A stretch of 64,000 nucleotides of DNA from Bacteroides fragilis (lineage in GTDB: Bacteria; Bacteroidota; Bacteroidia; Bacteroidales; Bacteroidaceae), in the NCBI RefSeq assembly GCF_002849695.1, contig NZ_CP018937.1:496001-560000 (forward strand). The letters run 5' to 3'. The notes below the pieces were generated by a model. The model did not search any database. It worked only from the letters and a program-made list of their open reading frames with translations, and was not told the origin of the DNA. The translations under genes were made by a program, and so were the position numbers. Below, piece by piece: positions 45,222-55,600 of the stretch. Within the stretch, counting starts at the first letter, position 1. Each line of letters begins with the position of its first letter.

Positions 45222-46415
45222 ATGAAAGAATCCATAACCATAAAGAATGTTGGTCCACTGAAAAATATTCAAATAGACGACATTAAACCCCTTACCGTAT
45301 TCATCGGTAAGTCTGCAAGCGGTAAGAGTACAATCATGAAAATAGTTGTGCTTATGCGTTACATCTATAAAATGGTAAATATCCGTTCCTATTTAAGGAA
45401 TGCAAAGATTACACGTTCTCCATTCAAACTCCGGTTCGACTCCTTGCTCCACGACGGTTTGGACAAAATGATAACAGCAGATACGGAAATTTATTATACG
45501 GTAGAAATGAACGGCAATGCATATACTATATCTTATGCCAAGAAAAACTTGCAAGCCAGCATTAACATTCCCAATAATGACTTGGTATTCTTCAAAGAAT
45601 CATACATATCTGAAACGAGAAGTGTCATACCTGCATGGACATCCAAAGTCTCTTCATTCAAGGGGGCAAGCCTCGGATTCTTTTTCCATGAGACATTCAA
45701 TGATTTTAATAATGCTACGGATGTTATCAAGGAGCAGCAGTTGGAATACCTGAATCTGAAAATGAAAATACAGAAATCAGGAAACAAGCCCAAGTTATTT
45801 ATGATAGAATCTGAGCAGGAGGGTTCTGTTCCTGTAGAGTTAAGGTATGCATCTTCGGGTATTCAGACCTCGGCACCCTTAGTTGCTATAATACGCTACT
45901 TTGCTAAAGAGTTCTCTTTTAAGGATGCTTTCCAGCGTTCCGTGCTAAGTTACCTGTTCAAGCAGGACCTTCTTACAAAATTCACTCCGGGAATCAATCA
46001 AAATGAACTGGCAAAGTATGTACATGTTCATATTGAAGAGGCAGAATTAAGCCTGGATCCCGAAGCGCAAAGAGGACTGATCAACAATATAGTCAGTGAG
46101 GCTTTTCATAAAAATGATGTTGATAGGAAACTGGGATTGATGATCGCTACCCATAGTCCCTATATAGTTAATCACCTGAATGTGTTACTCCGTGCCAGTT
46201 ATTTTGAAAAAGCACGTAAGAACTATCCTTTTTTGGAAAAGGACAATATTGCCGTATATAGAGTAGGTGAAGGTACACTTACCTCCTTAATGGCCACAGA
46301 TAATGATACGGAAGAGTATGTCATTAATACATACGACCTTTCCGACACCATGGAAGAAATTTTCAATGAATACGAAAGCATGGAGGAACAGGAAAATGGA
46401 CAGCGCATTAATTGA
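45222..46415 (+). CDS. AAA/OLD-type ATPase, candidate defence or effector partner
   Basis: The 397-residue ATPase has Walker A GKSASGKST at 29-37 and an ABC-like signature region (RYASSGIQTS). Walker B is VHVHIEEAELSLDPEAQ and the H-loop region is ATHSPYIVNHLN. It resembles AAA_21/AAA_15 ATPases of overcoming-lysogenization (OLD) and related defence systems. It has no membrane segment. It overlaps the next gene by 20 bases, so the two form a translationally coupled pair. No similar pair is a known GA3 core component, so it is part of the variable region. Confidence 0.8.
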   Translation: MKESITIKNVGPLKNIQIDDIKPLTVFIGKSASGKSTIMKIVVLMRYIYKMVNIRSYLRNAKITRSPFKLRFDSLLHDGLDKMITADTEIYYTVEMNGNAYTISYAKKNLQASINIPNNDLVFFKESYISETRSVIPAWTSKVSSFKGASLGFFFHETFNDFNNATDVIKEQQLEYLNLKMKIQKSGNKPKLFMIESEQEGSVPVELRYASSGIQTSAPLVAIIRYFAKEFSFKDAFQRSVLSYLFKQDLLTKFTPGINQNELAKYVHVHIEEAELSLDPEAQRGLINNIVSEAFHKNDVDRKLGLMIATHSPYIVNHLNVLLRASYFEKARKNYPFLEKDNIAVYRVGEGTLTSLMATDNDTEEYVINTYDLSDTMEEIFNEYESMEEQENGQRIN

Positions 46416-47046
46416 TTTCCTAAAAAAAGATTATCCTTCTCATTTCGGAGTGGTGTGGGATGAAACTACTATGTCTATCCGTAGGGAACAACGTCCGAGA
46501 GGGAAACATGAAATCCGGGACCAACAGCCCAAAATAGTACAGTATTCCGGTAAGGGTGTTTCTATAATTAATAATAACTCGCTTGTCGATATAGAGATTA
46601 TAGATTTTGAACACTATATTAATTTATTTCATGATACAGCTGCGGGTATGGGACGAAAATGTGATTTTATCATAAACCCGATAGCTGGATACGACTTCAT
46701 TGTCTTCAATGAACTGACAGAAAGTCAGGGCCAGTATATTCGACCGTTCAATTCACCAACAACAGGGGACAAAAAAGAGGGTAAACTGGCCTATGCAAAG
46801 AAGCAACTGGAAATTTCCATTGAAAAATTCTATAGTGTAAGCGACTTTTTAGATGGGTATGAAAAGAAGATTGCCCTTTTTTCATATCGATTGACTGATG
46901 GCAAACCGGGACATCTTATGACTAAATCCATGAATGCTTTCAGAAGACCGCAAAAAATTTTATCTAACATCCGCGCTCATGAACCCCTAATACATGGTTT
47001 TGTATTTGAACAAAGGATGTATCATGAAGAATACAAAGTAAACTGA
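46396..47046 (+). CDS. Hypothetical partner of the AAA ATPase
   Basis: The 216-residue soluble protein starts MDSALIDFLKKDYPSHFG; the start overlaps the ATPase stop. It has a segment CDFIINP followed by YDFIVFNELTES at about 93-113, a D...E/T pattern that recalls some restriction-like nuclease folds, but the Lys of PD-(D/E)xK is not obvious. The next part is helical (KLAYAKKQLEISIEKFYSVS). I cannot name the family. Pairing with an OLD-like ATPase makes it a candidate effector of a two-gene defence module. Confidence 0.55.
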   Translation: MDSALIDFLKKDYPSHFGVVWDETTMSIRREQRPRGKHEIRDQQPKIVQYSGKGVSIINNNSLVDIEIIDFEHYINLFHDTAAGMGRKCDFIINPIAGYDFIVFNELTESQGQYIRPFNSPTTGDKKEGKLAYAKKQLEISIEKFYSVSDFLDGYEKKIALFSYRLTDGKPGHLMTKSMNAFRRPQKILSNIRAHEPLIHGFVFEQRMYHEEYKVN

Positions 47047-47062
47047 ATATAACATTCAAGAT

Positions 47063-48412
47063 ATGGCAAACAACGAACATAACCCAATAGCCATAAGAAT
47101 CAGTCAAATTCAAGACTTATGGATTCAAAACAGGACAAACCATCCTGACGCAAAGGTGTATTGTCTGACATGTGACCAAGAGGATTTCCCTTTGGTGGAG
47201 GGTTTTATTCGTCTTGAAGGTTCTCCTTACGGGAGGTCCAGTGATACGATTCTTGCCTTTATGACGGATTATGATTCCCCCGCGGCGTTTTATTCTTTTC
47301 TAATCAACGAGTGGATCTCATCTTTTGCGGCAGAATTGGAAAAACACCCGGATTGGAACTGGACAGATTTCGAGGAACTGAAACAAGAGGCAGGCATTCT
47401 TAAACAGGACAACCCCAAAATCCTGAAAGACTTTTATATTCGTATGGTAAGCAGTTTTAAGATTTTCGAGGGGGTTGCCGGCAACATTCTTGGTATAACG
47501 ATAATCATTTATCGAATCCAGGACGTGGAGTCGCTAAATAATTCTATAAAGGAATTGGCCGAGGCTCTTCCCCCGCATGTAAGTCTTATTCTGACGGACT
47601 ATAACGGCCGTGAGGTATATGGCTTGTTGCTGGAGAATATGAAAGAAAAAGCCTGTCGGATAAATATTCCCGACCAGAACATGTCTGAAGCCTATAAAGA
47701 AATAGCAACACAGGGGGATCCACACGATCCGCAGGTGAAATACCGCTGTTGTCTGTTCGCCTTGGGGGAAGCAGCCAATGCTGGAAAAAAGAAAGAGGTT
47801 AAACGCTTGGGAGAAGAGCTTATAAAGATATGTCGTGAAATTGGGGGGATTGAAATGTGGGCTTCCGCATACCTTATATATGGAGGTTTTATGTTGGGCT
47901 TCAAGGATGAAGCCGCATTCACGCACAAACTGCTTGACAAGGGGATCGGCATAGCGCAATCTGCAGGACAGAAGGAAACAGCTTGTATCCAGATATTGAT
48001 ACAGCTCTATGATTATAAAGGCATTGCCTATAACCTGTCGAGAGATGCGCAAAAGGCAGTTGGCTGTTTTTTGAAAGGAGCGGAAATTGCCAGGGAAGAA
48101 GATTTAAAATCTATGGCTGTCAGTCAATATGGCTATGCGCTGCTTGTTGCATTGAAAAAGGATCGTTTCTTTTACGAACCGATCCTAACGGAGGCTTTTG
48201 AATATGGCTATGCACTGGATGATGACGAATTGAGGACGGTTAATTTATCCTTCATAGCCCATACTTATATTGGAAAGATATATAGTATTGAAGCCGAGAA
48301 GCGGGAAGAAATCGAAAAACGCATGGAGGCTCTTTACGGCGAAGATTGGCAGGCTGGCTCAAAAGAGATAGGTGCCAAGCTGGAAAATGAATATCTGTTG
48401 ATTAAAAAGTGA
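47063..48412 (+). CDS. TPR-like helical repeat protein, candidate T6SS adaptor (A)
   Basis: The 449-residue protein has an N-terminal mixed domain and a C-terminal array of TPR-like helices (from about residue 230; the end has a KRMEALYGEDWQ segment). The layout and the end are like those of the 463-residue protein at 51009-52400, which sits between vgrG and rhs. Both could be chaperones or adaptors for loading toxins on VgrG, a role filled by other families in Proteobacteria. It follows the ATPase pair and precedes hcp by 326 bases. Confidence 0.55.
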   Translation: MANNEHNPIAIRISQIQDLWIQNRTNHPDAKVYCLTCDQEDFPLVEGFIRLEGSPYGRSSDTILAFMTDYDSPAAFYSFLINEWISSFAAELEKHPDWNWTDFEELKQEAGILKQDNPKILKDFYIRMVSSFKIFEGVAGNILGITIIIYRIQDVESLNNSIKELAEALPPHVSLILTDYNGREVYGLLLENMKEKACRINIPDQNMSEAYKEIATQGDPHDPQVKYRCCLFALGEAANAGKKKEVKRLGEELIKICREIGGIEMWASAYLIYGGFMLGFKDEAAFTHKLLDKGIGIAQSAGQKETACIQILIQLYDYKGIAYNLSRDAQKAVGCFLKGAEIAREEDLKSMAVSQYGYALLVALKKDRFFYEPILTEAFEYGYALDDDELRTVNLSFIAHTYIGKIYSIEAEKREEIEKRMEALYGEDWQAGSKEIGAKLENEYLLIKK

Positions 48413-48505
48413 CAATGCAAATTTACTGTATATTAATGCAATAAGTTATTTTCATAAGTCGAAAAATACTTTTTTTGTGTTTTGCAAAAAAATATCTCTA
48501 AAAAA

Positions 48506-48537
48506 TTTGGAGTTTTAATTTTAATTTCCTATGTTTG
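48506..48537 (+). promoter_or_regulatory. Promoter of right hcp-vgrG-rhs operon
   Basis: TTTG (48506-48509), 20 bases, then TATGTTTG (48530-48537) is a full match to the Bacteroidota promoter pattern and mirrors the promoter of the left arm. The hcp start is about 200 bases downstream. Confidence 0.8.
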
Positions 48538-48620
48538 CCAACAACAAAGATGATGTTTTATTTTTCTTCTTTTTCTCCCACAAATAAAACAGAAATCAAC
48601 ATGGAAGAACCGGAGGAAAT

Positions 48621-48689
48621 TTCAAAAGATCGTTTTTGAAGTTTTCTCTTTTTTGTTTTTATCCCATAAGAACTGAATTCAAAAAAGAG
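48621..48689 (+). promoter_or_regulatory. Structured hcp leader with two hairpins
   Basis: In the leader, TTCAAAA (48621-48627) pairs with TTTTTGAA (48633-48640), and CTCTTTTTTG (48646-48655) pairs with CAAAAAAGAG (48680-48689). The left-arm leader has equivalent sequence. Long structured leaders often serve post-transcriptional control; this is inference. Confidence 0.5.
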
Positions 48690-48738
48690 AGGAGAGATAT
48701 TCAAAAACCATTGTTAAACTTTTAAATTTTCATTGATT

Positions 48739-49137
48739 ATGGCATCATTTAGAGCAACATTGGAATTTGCAGGAAAAGAGTATGATGTGCTGCACTCCGA
48801 GTATGAATTCAGTCGTACGACCGACTCTAAGGGAAAACCCTCCTCAAATATTCAGGGAGGACGCGTAGGGGTTGTTATCGAATCCACTGATGACACCGCT
48901 ACTATTGAAGCCATGCTGAACAGCCAGTTCAAGCAGGTAGAGGGAAAGATTGTCTACAAGAAAATCGAGGAAGACGCGAAGATGAAGGAAATCGAGTTCA
49001 AGAACGCCTACATCGTACATTACAAGGAAACCCTCGACGTGAACAACGAAGTGCCAATGACAATCGCGCTGACCTTCTCGGCTGAGATGATCAACGTGGG
49101 GAACGCCGCTTTGGACAATCGCTGGCCGAAGAACTGA
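48739..49137 (+). CDS. tssD: T6SS tube protein Hcp/TssD (right copy)
   Basis: The 132-residue Hcp is nearly identical to the left copy, with a Gln instead of Leu near residue 40 (SSNIQGGRV). It starts the right arm. vgrG follows after 101 bases. The start MASFRATLEF is the family start. Confidence 0.93.
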   Translation: MASFRATLEFAGKEYDVLHSEYEFSRTTDSKGKPSSNIQGGRVGVVIESTDDTATIEAMLNSQFKQVEGKIVYKKIEEDAKMKEIEFKNAYIVHYKETLDVNNEVPMTIALTFSAEMINVGNAALDNRWPKN

Positions 49138-49238
49138 TATTTTCAGCTTGAACACCCGTCCGGGATGTAATAAGAATTGCCGCCTGACGGATTTTCCGTT
49201 GGGCGGCAATTGTGATTTTTAACTAAAATATAGCCGTT

Positions 49239-51005
49239 ATGCTCGAGCAGAAGAAAACAACAGTCAGCATTGAAGGGAGTCCTCTGCCCTCCTTTTCTCA
49301 GGTCATATTGAAACAATTCATTAATGACCATCACTATTTTGATGTTCACATGGACATAGAATCCGGAGAACTTTATGCGGCACATACGCTTGACAAAAGC
49401 AAGAACTGGGTAGGCAAGAAACTGGATATTCAACTGGGAGATAATGTTTTCAAGGGTATCATAACTCACGTCGAGCTTCATCGTACCCAAGGCAATCACG
49501 GCTATCTGCTTATACAGGGATATTCTTTAACATTCCTGCTTGAATCAGAATTGAACTGTGCTTCATGGACAAAAAAAACATTATCCGGCATAGTTAAGGA
49601 AATATGTGACAGGGATGGTGTCCCTTGTCTGGTTAATCCGGAATACAAAACAGAGATCGAATATGAATGCCAGTATCGCGAAAGCGATTTTGATTTTATC
49701 CGGCGTTTGGCACGGCAATATCATGAATGGCTGTATTATGACGGACATCAGCTGGTATTTGGCAAACCATCGTCACTTCCACCTCCTGTCTCTTTGGCTT
49801 ATGGCCGCGAAATTTCGGATTTGAATATCGGTATTCAGACACTTGCACGACCTTTACAAGGAAGTTCATACCATTCAGGAAATGCACAGACATATAAGGC
49901 TTCTACTCCGGATGCTCCAAAGGGGCTGAATATGCTGGGACAATCTGCATTCGACGCTTCTATAAAACTATTCAAGTCTCCGGCTGTCCAAAACTCTGAG
50001 ATTAGGGTTGCCAACAAGAGTCAGCTTGATAATTATTTCCAGAAAAAGCAACAGGGTGACACAGCCTCATCACATTACATAGCTTGTGATACCGACAGCA
50101 ATCTTGTAAATTTGGGTAGCGTAGTTGAAATTCAGACTGCAATCCAGATTTTTCAATCTGTTTTTGAAGAAAAGAGTTTGGGAGAATATATCGTAACGGA
50201 GATTACACACTTCTCAGGTGCGGGAGAAAGTTATTATAACAGTTTCACGGCTATCAGTTCTTCTGTTCCGACTCTTCCCCCTCCCGATGTGCCACTGCCG
50301 GTTGCACAAACCCAGCAGGCTGTGGTAATAAGCAATGATGATCCGGAAAAGCAAGGACGTGTGCAGGTTAAGATGAGTTGGCAAGGCGATGGAATGCAGA
50401 CATCATGGATTCGTGTCTTGACACCGGATGCCGGTGTAAGCGATAAAGTTTCTACAAATCGCGGGTTTGTATTTATCCCGGAGAAAGATGATATCGTCCT
50501 TGTCGGTTTTCGCTATGACGACCCCAACCGCCCATTCGTGCTTGGAAGTTTGTTTAATGGAAAAACCGGAACCGGAGGAGACAGCGGGAACAAGAAAAAG
50601 AGCCTGACAACGAGAAGCGGTTGTACCATTACCATAGACGATGACGAAGGCAGTATCACCATGAAAGATAAGGATGGCAATAGCTATGCGGCTGATGGAC
50701 AGGGAAACATAACTATTTCCGCCTCAAAATCCATCAAGTTGTGCGTGGGGGAAACTTCCATTGAATTGGATAGTGAAGGCAATATTACATCCAATGCTGC
50801 TGCCAATATCTCGGAAACGGCCGGAGCGGACATCATCCAAGCCGCCCAAAAAGTGAGCACTTCTGCCGAAACTTCATATAACATAAACGGTAATGAGGTT
50901 ACTGCTACGGGGAAAAGTACGGCAACACTTTCCGGAGGCACACAGGCTACTGTGGATTCCAGTGGCACAACGGCTATAGCAGGTACAATCATTAAACTGA
51001 ATTAA
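49239..51005 (+). CDS. tssI: T6SS tip protein VgrG (right copy)
   Basis: The 588-residue tip protein is parallel to the left copy. The gp27-like part has CQYRESDFDFIRRLARQYHE, and the OB-fold region has VQVKMSWQGDGMQTSWIRVL. The C-terminal beta-prism ends differ from the left copy, which may fit a different Rhs partner. The block 50518-50640 is nearly the same as in the left copy. The stop is 3 bases before the TPR gene. Confidence 0.92.
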   Translation: MLEQKKTTVSIEGSPLPSFSQVILKQFINDHHYFDVHMDIESGELYAAHTLDKSKNWVGKKLDIQLGDNVFKGIITHVELHRTQGNHGYLLIQGYSLTFLLESELNCASWTKKTLSGIVKEICDRDGVPCLVNPEYKTEIEYECQYRESDFDFIRRLARQYHEWLYYDGHQLVFGKPSSLPPPVSLAYGREISDLNIGIQTLARPLQGSSYHSGNAQTYKASTPDAPKGLNMLGQSAFDASIKLFKSPAVQNSEIRVANKSQLDNYFQKKQQGDTASSHYIACDTDSNLVNLGSVVEIQTAIQIFQSVFEEKSLGEYIVTEITHFSGAGESYYNSFTAISSSVPTLPPPDVPLPVAQTQQAVVISNDDPEKQGRVQVKMSWQGDGMQTSWIRVLTPDAGVSDKVSTNRGFVFIPEKDDIVLVGFRYDDPNRPFVLGSLFNGKTGTGGDSGNKKKSLTTRSGCTITIDDDEGSITMKDKDGNSYAADGQGNITISASKSIKLCVGETSIELDSEGNITSNAAANISETAGADIIQAAQKVSTSAETSYNINGNEVTATGKSTATLSGGTQATVDSSGTTAIAGTIIKLN

Positions 51006-51008
51006 TTT

Positions 51009-52400
51009 ATGAGCAACGCCATACAACAGATAGCAGACAATATGCTTTACCTTTGGGAGGAAGCCATAAGTCATCCCGTAAAAATGGTTCGTATAGTTAT
51101 TAATCCTGGAGATGAATCCATGCTCAAGGCATTTTATGACTATATGTTGGCCATTGACAGCGACGAGGAGGATATGGTTTTCGTCATAGCCTTGCCGTTT
51201 ATGTCTGTTGTAGAATATAGCGATAAAGTTCTTCGGTATATAGAGCGGCAGATTGAATATTGGAATGATTCCGATAAGCCGGAAGACATTATTTTTGAGA
51301 GAATAGACTGGACTCCGGATTTTACACTTGGAAGCAAGGATAATCCTGCGCAGTTGGTTGTTGAGAATTTCAATAGATTGGCAAAGGTTATCGTTGGCGG
51401 GACTGATATGAAATGCAGTTTTGTCTTTGATATCGAGGGTACGCAGGAGTATGAAGAATGTCGATTTTGGTTCGAACAGGCTCTGTCATTGCCGTTCAAT
51501 GCGCAGATGGTTTGGGGGATCAGTGACATTATCGGGCAGGAACAGTTCGGTGACATCATGTCTAAGTATCCGAAAGAAACGACCAGTATTTATCCACCGA
51601 TCAACATGGATGAGGCCGTTGAAAAATTGGCTGAACAGGCCGCCAATGAGGATACTGGTGATCCGGGCGCCAATGCTTTTCGAATAATGTTGGTGAAACT
51701 AATGAATAGCGTGAAGAAAGGGGATGCCGCGCAGACTGAATTTTATGCACGCAAGTGCTTGGATATGGCTCTCGTCAATGTAAAAAAGGACTTAAACTGG
51801 CTGAGTCAATTCGTTACTGTCTATACCATTTTATACACTGACCGTATTACACGTAAAGATTGGGACATGGCTCTCTATTTTGCCAACAAGGCGGTAGAAT
51901 CGGCACAAATGGGTGAAGGCAGGCTCGAGCCTTCACTGTCCGGCCGTTTGCTTGGTGGTGCACTTTTGGGAAAAGCCTCCATATTGGTGCATCGTTCCGG
52001 GTGGCAGGAAGCTGCTGAAATATATAAGGTGGGAGCGGATGCTTACTCCCGATGTAAAGACTATCTTATGCAAGCAGAGGCTTTGCGAATGTGCGGATGG
52101 TGTCGAGAAAAAAATCACGAGAACGCTTTGGCGGCAGAATGTTACATTGAAGGATTCCGTTTGGCAGATAAATTATCTGTTGAGCTGGTAAGGCACTCCT
52201 CTTATCCATTGTTGCTTCTCAAGCTGCTTGAGAGTTCGAACTACCAGTCTTCTGTCGGCAAAGACGAAATCGATTCGGTATTAACACGCATAATCGGGAA
52301 AGACTGGGAAAATTTCTTATATGAGTACAAACGGAATTTAGGGAAATATTATGAACTGGCTGAACAAAATATGGACAACGCTGCAACAGATATTCACTGA
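51009..52400 (+). CDS. TPR-like helical repeat protein, candidate T6SS adaptor (B)
   Basis: The 463-residue soluble protein has an N-terminal mixed domain (the DEEDMVFVIALPF region) and a C-terminal set of TPR-like helices (KGDAAQTEFYARKCLDMALV, MALYFANKAVESAQMGEG, WQEAAEIYKVGADAYSR). It lies directly between vgrG and rhs, the spot for a toxin-loading chaperone. A paralogue-like protein is encoded at 47063-48412. It overlaps the small membrane gene by 50 bases. Confidence 0.62.
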   Translation: MSNAIQQIADNMLYLWEEAISHPVKMVRIVINPGDESMLKAFYDYMLAIDSDEEDMVFVIALPFMSVVEYSDKVLRYIERQIEYWNDSDKPEDIIFERIDWTPDFTLGSKDNPAQLVVENFNRLAKVIVGGTDMKCSFVFDIEGTQEYEECRFWFEQALSLPFNAQMVWGISDIIGQEQFGDIMSKYPKETTSIYPPINMDEAVEKLAEQAANEDTGDPGANAFRIMLVKLMNSVKKGDAAQTEFYARKCLDMALVNVKKDLNWLSQFVTVYTILYTDRITRKDWDMALYFANKAVESAQMGEGRLEPSLSGRLLGGALLGKASILVHRSGWQEAAEIYKVGADAYSRCKDYLMQAEALRMCGWCREKNHENALAAECYIEGFRLADKLSVELVRHSSYPLLLLKLLESSNYQSSVGKDEIDSVLTRIIGKDWENFLYEYKRNLGKYYELAEQNMDNAATDIH

Positions 52401-52635
52401 TGGACCGGATTATATCAAGTCTAATCCGAAATCAGGTTATCTTATTGTTATACTGATTTTATTGGTGTGGCTTCTTGGATTATTACTGGACTGGAAATGG
52501 ACTTATGCCCGTCCCGGCAGTTGGGGTGGAAATTTCTGGTTGGACATATTGGGACCTAATGGCTTACGCTTTTGGCTGGGGGTCATTGTCGTACTTGCCA
52601 TTTTCTTGTCAGGCTATTTATTTTTTAAGACTTAA
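52351..52635 (+). CDS. Imm17-like small membrane protein
   Basis: The 94-residue protein has two hydrophobic segments (LIVILILLVWLLGLLLDW and FWLGVIVVLAIFLSGYLFF) around a short loop with DILGPNGLRFWLG, close to the GRNGxR pattern of the Imm17 family associated with polymorphic toxins. It overlaps the TPR gene end by 50 bases and is 20 bases before the rhs gene. It may protect the producing cell or help assembly; its actual target is not known. Confidence 0.6.
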   Translation: MNWLNKIWTTLQQIFTDGPDYIKSNPKSGYLIVILILLVWLLGLLLDWKWTYARPGSWGGNFWLDILGPNGLRFWLGVIVVLAIFLSGYLFFKT

Positions 52636-52655
52636 AACTATTAAAGGATATTGTT

Positions 52656-55600
52656 ATGTCATCAGGAACAAGTTATTTCGACCAGGTAAGCTCGCAGCTT
52701 GAAGTCACTGTCGGCAAACAAATGTCTGGTGTGGTTTCCGGAGTTTCTGCTAATGCAGAAGCTGGTGTGTCACCATCGATAAATGCTCTCGACACGGGAT
52801 TAAAGGCGGCAACCGCCCTTGGCAGCTTGGCTGACAACGTGAGTGAGGCAGCCATACTGCCCGTACTCGGCGCATTGGGTATGAAAGGACAGGCCTGCCT
52901 TCCCATATCCAAGCAACTTGATCCTGTAATCGGAGTGGATATACACTTGGTGAACATACCTCCGGCAACAAGCGTACCCATGCCGCATCCGTATGTGGGC
53001 ACACTATTATGCCCTCAAGATTTTATGACCGCAGCAGTGGCCTCGTTTATACCGCCTCCGCCAACAGCAGAGGATACTGGAAGTGCGGACTCTGCCAAAC
53101 TTGCGGAAATCGGACATACCGCATTGACAATGGCCGTGGGCATGTTGGGTGCAACCGTCAAAATAGGCGGATTTATTCCTCGTGCTGTAGCTTCCACACC
53201 CACACGTAGCATACCGCATATTCCTATGGGAGCCGGATTTGCTGCCAACTCTCTCCCGATCCCGAAGAATAACGGACACGCATTCATGGGAAGCCTTACG
53301 GTACTGGCTGACGGATTGCCTCTTTCAGGAGGAGGTACGCACCTGCATCTGGATTGTAACGACCTCGGTATGGCCAGTGTACATAAGGTGCCGGGACTAT
53401 TTCTGCCTACGGGAGTCATTAATCCGATTCCCCCTGCAAAACAGATATTGACCAGCCCCATTCCCGTACCGCTCAACCCTATGGCCGCACTTTCCCGTAA
53501 ATGCATGGGGGCTTTCGGCAGAGCCTACAAGAGAAAGACCGCAAAGGTGGCAAAAAAACTGCACGACGCGGTAAATGACAAAATAAAGAGCAAGTCCTTG
53601 CAGAATATGCTGCACAAAACGATCTGTACCGTCACCGGACATCCCGTTGATGTGGCAAGCGGCACGTTCTTTACTGATGAAGAGGATTTCTGGCTGGACG
53701 GCCCGATTCCGCTTTCGTGGGAACGTACATGGTACAGTCGCAGCGATTACCGTGGCCCCTTGGGCAACGGCTGGCATCACGCCTATGACATGGGGATTGT
53801 CGTGGAAAACGGAATACTAACTTTCCGTATGTCGGACGGAATACCGGTCGCATTTTCCCTGCCCACAGAGAAAAATCCGTCATTTATACGTTCCGAACGG
53901 AAAGAAGCACGGAAAGAGAAGGACGGTTATTGTATCTGGGATATGGACGAGGATCTGTACTATCGTTTTACACGGAAAGAGTATGACTCCATACATCTGC
54001 TTGAAAGCGTGTCCGATGCTAACGGCTTTGCCATACGGTTCAGTTACAGTGCCGAGGGCTACCTGCGCAATATAACGGACAGTGCAGGGCGCCATCTGAG
54101 GGTGGAATACGATGTCCGCAACGGACGCATCATGGAAATATGGGCTCCGCATCCCGAAAATGCGGATGAGGAAATCATACTTGCCTCTTACGATTACGAT
54201 GCCGAAGGAAATATGATACGGCAACGTAATGCGGTGGGTGATGCGATGCTCTATGAATATGCCGGACGCCTGATCGTGAAGGAAACGTGGCGTAACGGAC
54301 TCTCGTGGTATTTTGAATATGACGATACGGGTATCGGTGCCCGCTGCATCCACACATGGGGGGGCGACGGCATATACAATCACAAGCTGAAGTTTATGAA
54401 CGGGCTGACAGAAGTACTTGACAGCCATGATAAACTGACAGTTTATCACCACCGTGACGGGCTTGTATATCTGAAAATAGACGCCAATGGAGGTGAACAC
54501 CGCTGGAAATACGACACGGACAGGAAACTTTTGCAGGAAACGGATCCGGCAGGCAACAGCTACCTGTACAAGTATGACCGCTGGGGTAACTGCACGGACA
54601 ATTCGGATCCGGGCGGTGGCAGTGTTTCTGCGGTATTCTTCCGGAAAGGTGCGTTACGCAACAGGCCGATAAGTGTGACTACGGCAGACGGGGGAACATG
54701 GATGTTCGGCTATGACGACAAGGGCAATGTGATGAAGCGCACAAATCCGGAGGGAGCTGAGACAAAAATAGAATACCGTGAAGGATTGGTTAGTCGTGTG
54801 ACGGATCCTTACGGTGTGATGACAACCCTTTCTTACGACAAGGACGGAAATCTTACGGAAGTGGCAGACAGCCGTGGCAATGTGTTACGTTACCGATACG
54901 ACCGGATTGGACGCTGCCTTCGCGTTACGAATCCGAAAGGCGCAGAACAGGTACGCAAGTACGACTTGGTTGGTCGTGTGGTGGAGGTGGAAGATTTCGA
55001 TGGAAACCATATATTCCTGACTTATGACGGAATTGATAACCTGGTGGAATATCGTGATAACCTGCAACAGGTGGAATACCGCTATGCGGGAATGTGGAAA
55101 CTGACTTCCCGTCGGGATAGCCGTGGCGTAGTAGCGTTCCGCTACGATGGAGAGGAACGCTTGCGCAAGGTAATCAACGAACGGAGGCAATGCTATGACT
55201 TCGACCTTGATAATACGGGTAACGTAATTAGCGAGGTGGGCTTCGATGGAAAGAGAAGGATATACAAACGTGACATAGCCGGACGGGTCGTGAGCGAGAA
55301 ATTGCCGAGCGGAACGGAAAGGGAGTATGAATACGATGCGGCATCACGCGTTACGCGTGTTTCTTATGTCACAACTGACGAACCGGACCAGACTTATCAG
55401 TACGGCATATCGGGCAGGCTTGTGGAAGCCGTAAGAGGTGAAAGCCGTGTGGAGTTTACATACAATACACTGGGGCTCCCGGTTACGGAAACGACGGATG
55501 GAGAGACCATCACACGTACTTATGATAAGGTCGGGCAGATTCTTTCTTTACAGAGTACACTTGGAGCAGACTTGAAATATGAGCGAAACGAATATGGAGA

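Larger units (their letters stand above)
48530..49137 (+). repeat. Inverted repeat arm B: hcp with its leader and promoter
   Basis: This is the mirror of 26048-26657. It includes the -7 element, a leader of about 200 bases and the whole hcp gene. Confidence 0.85.
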
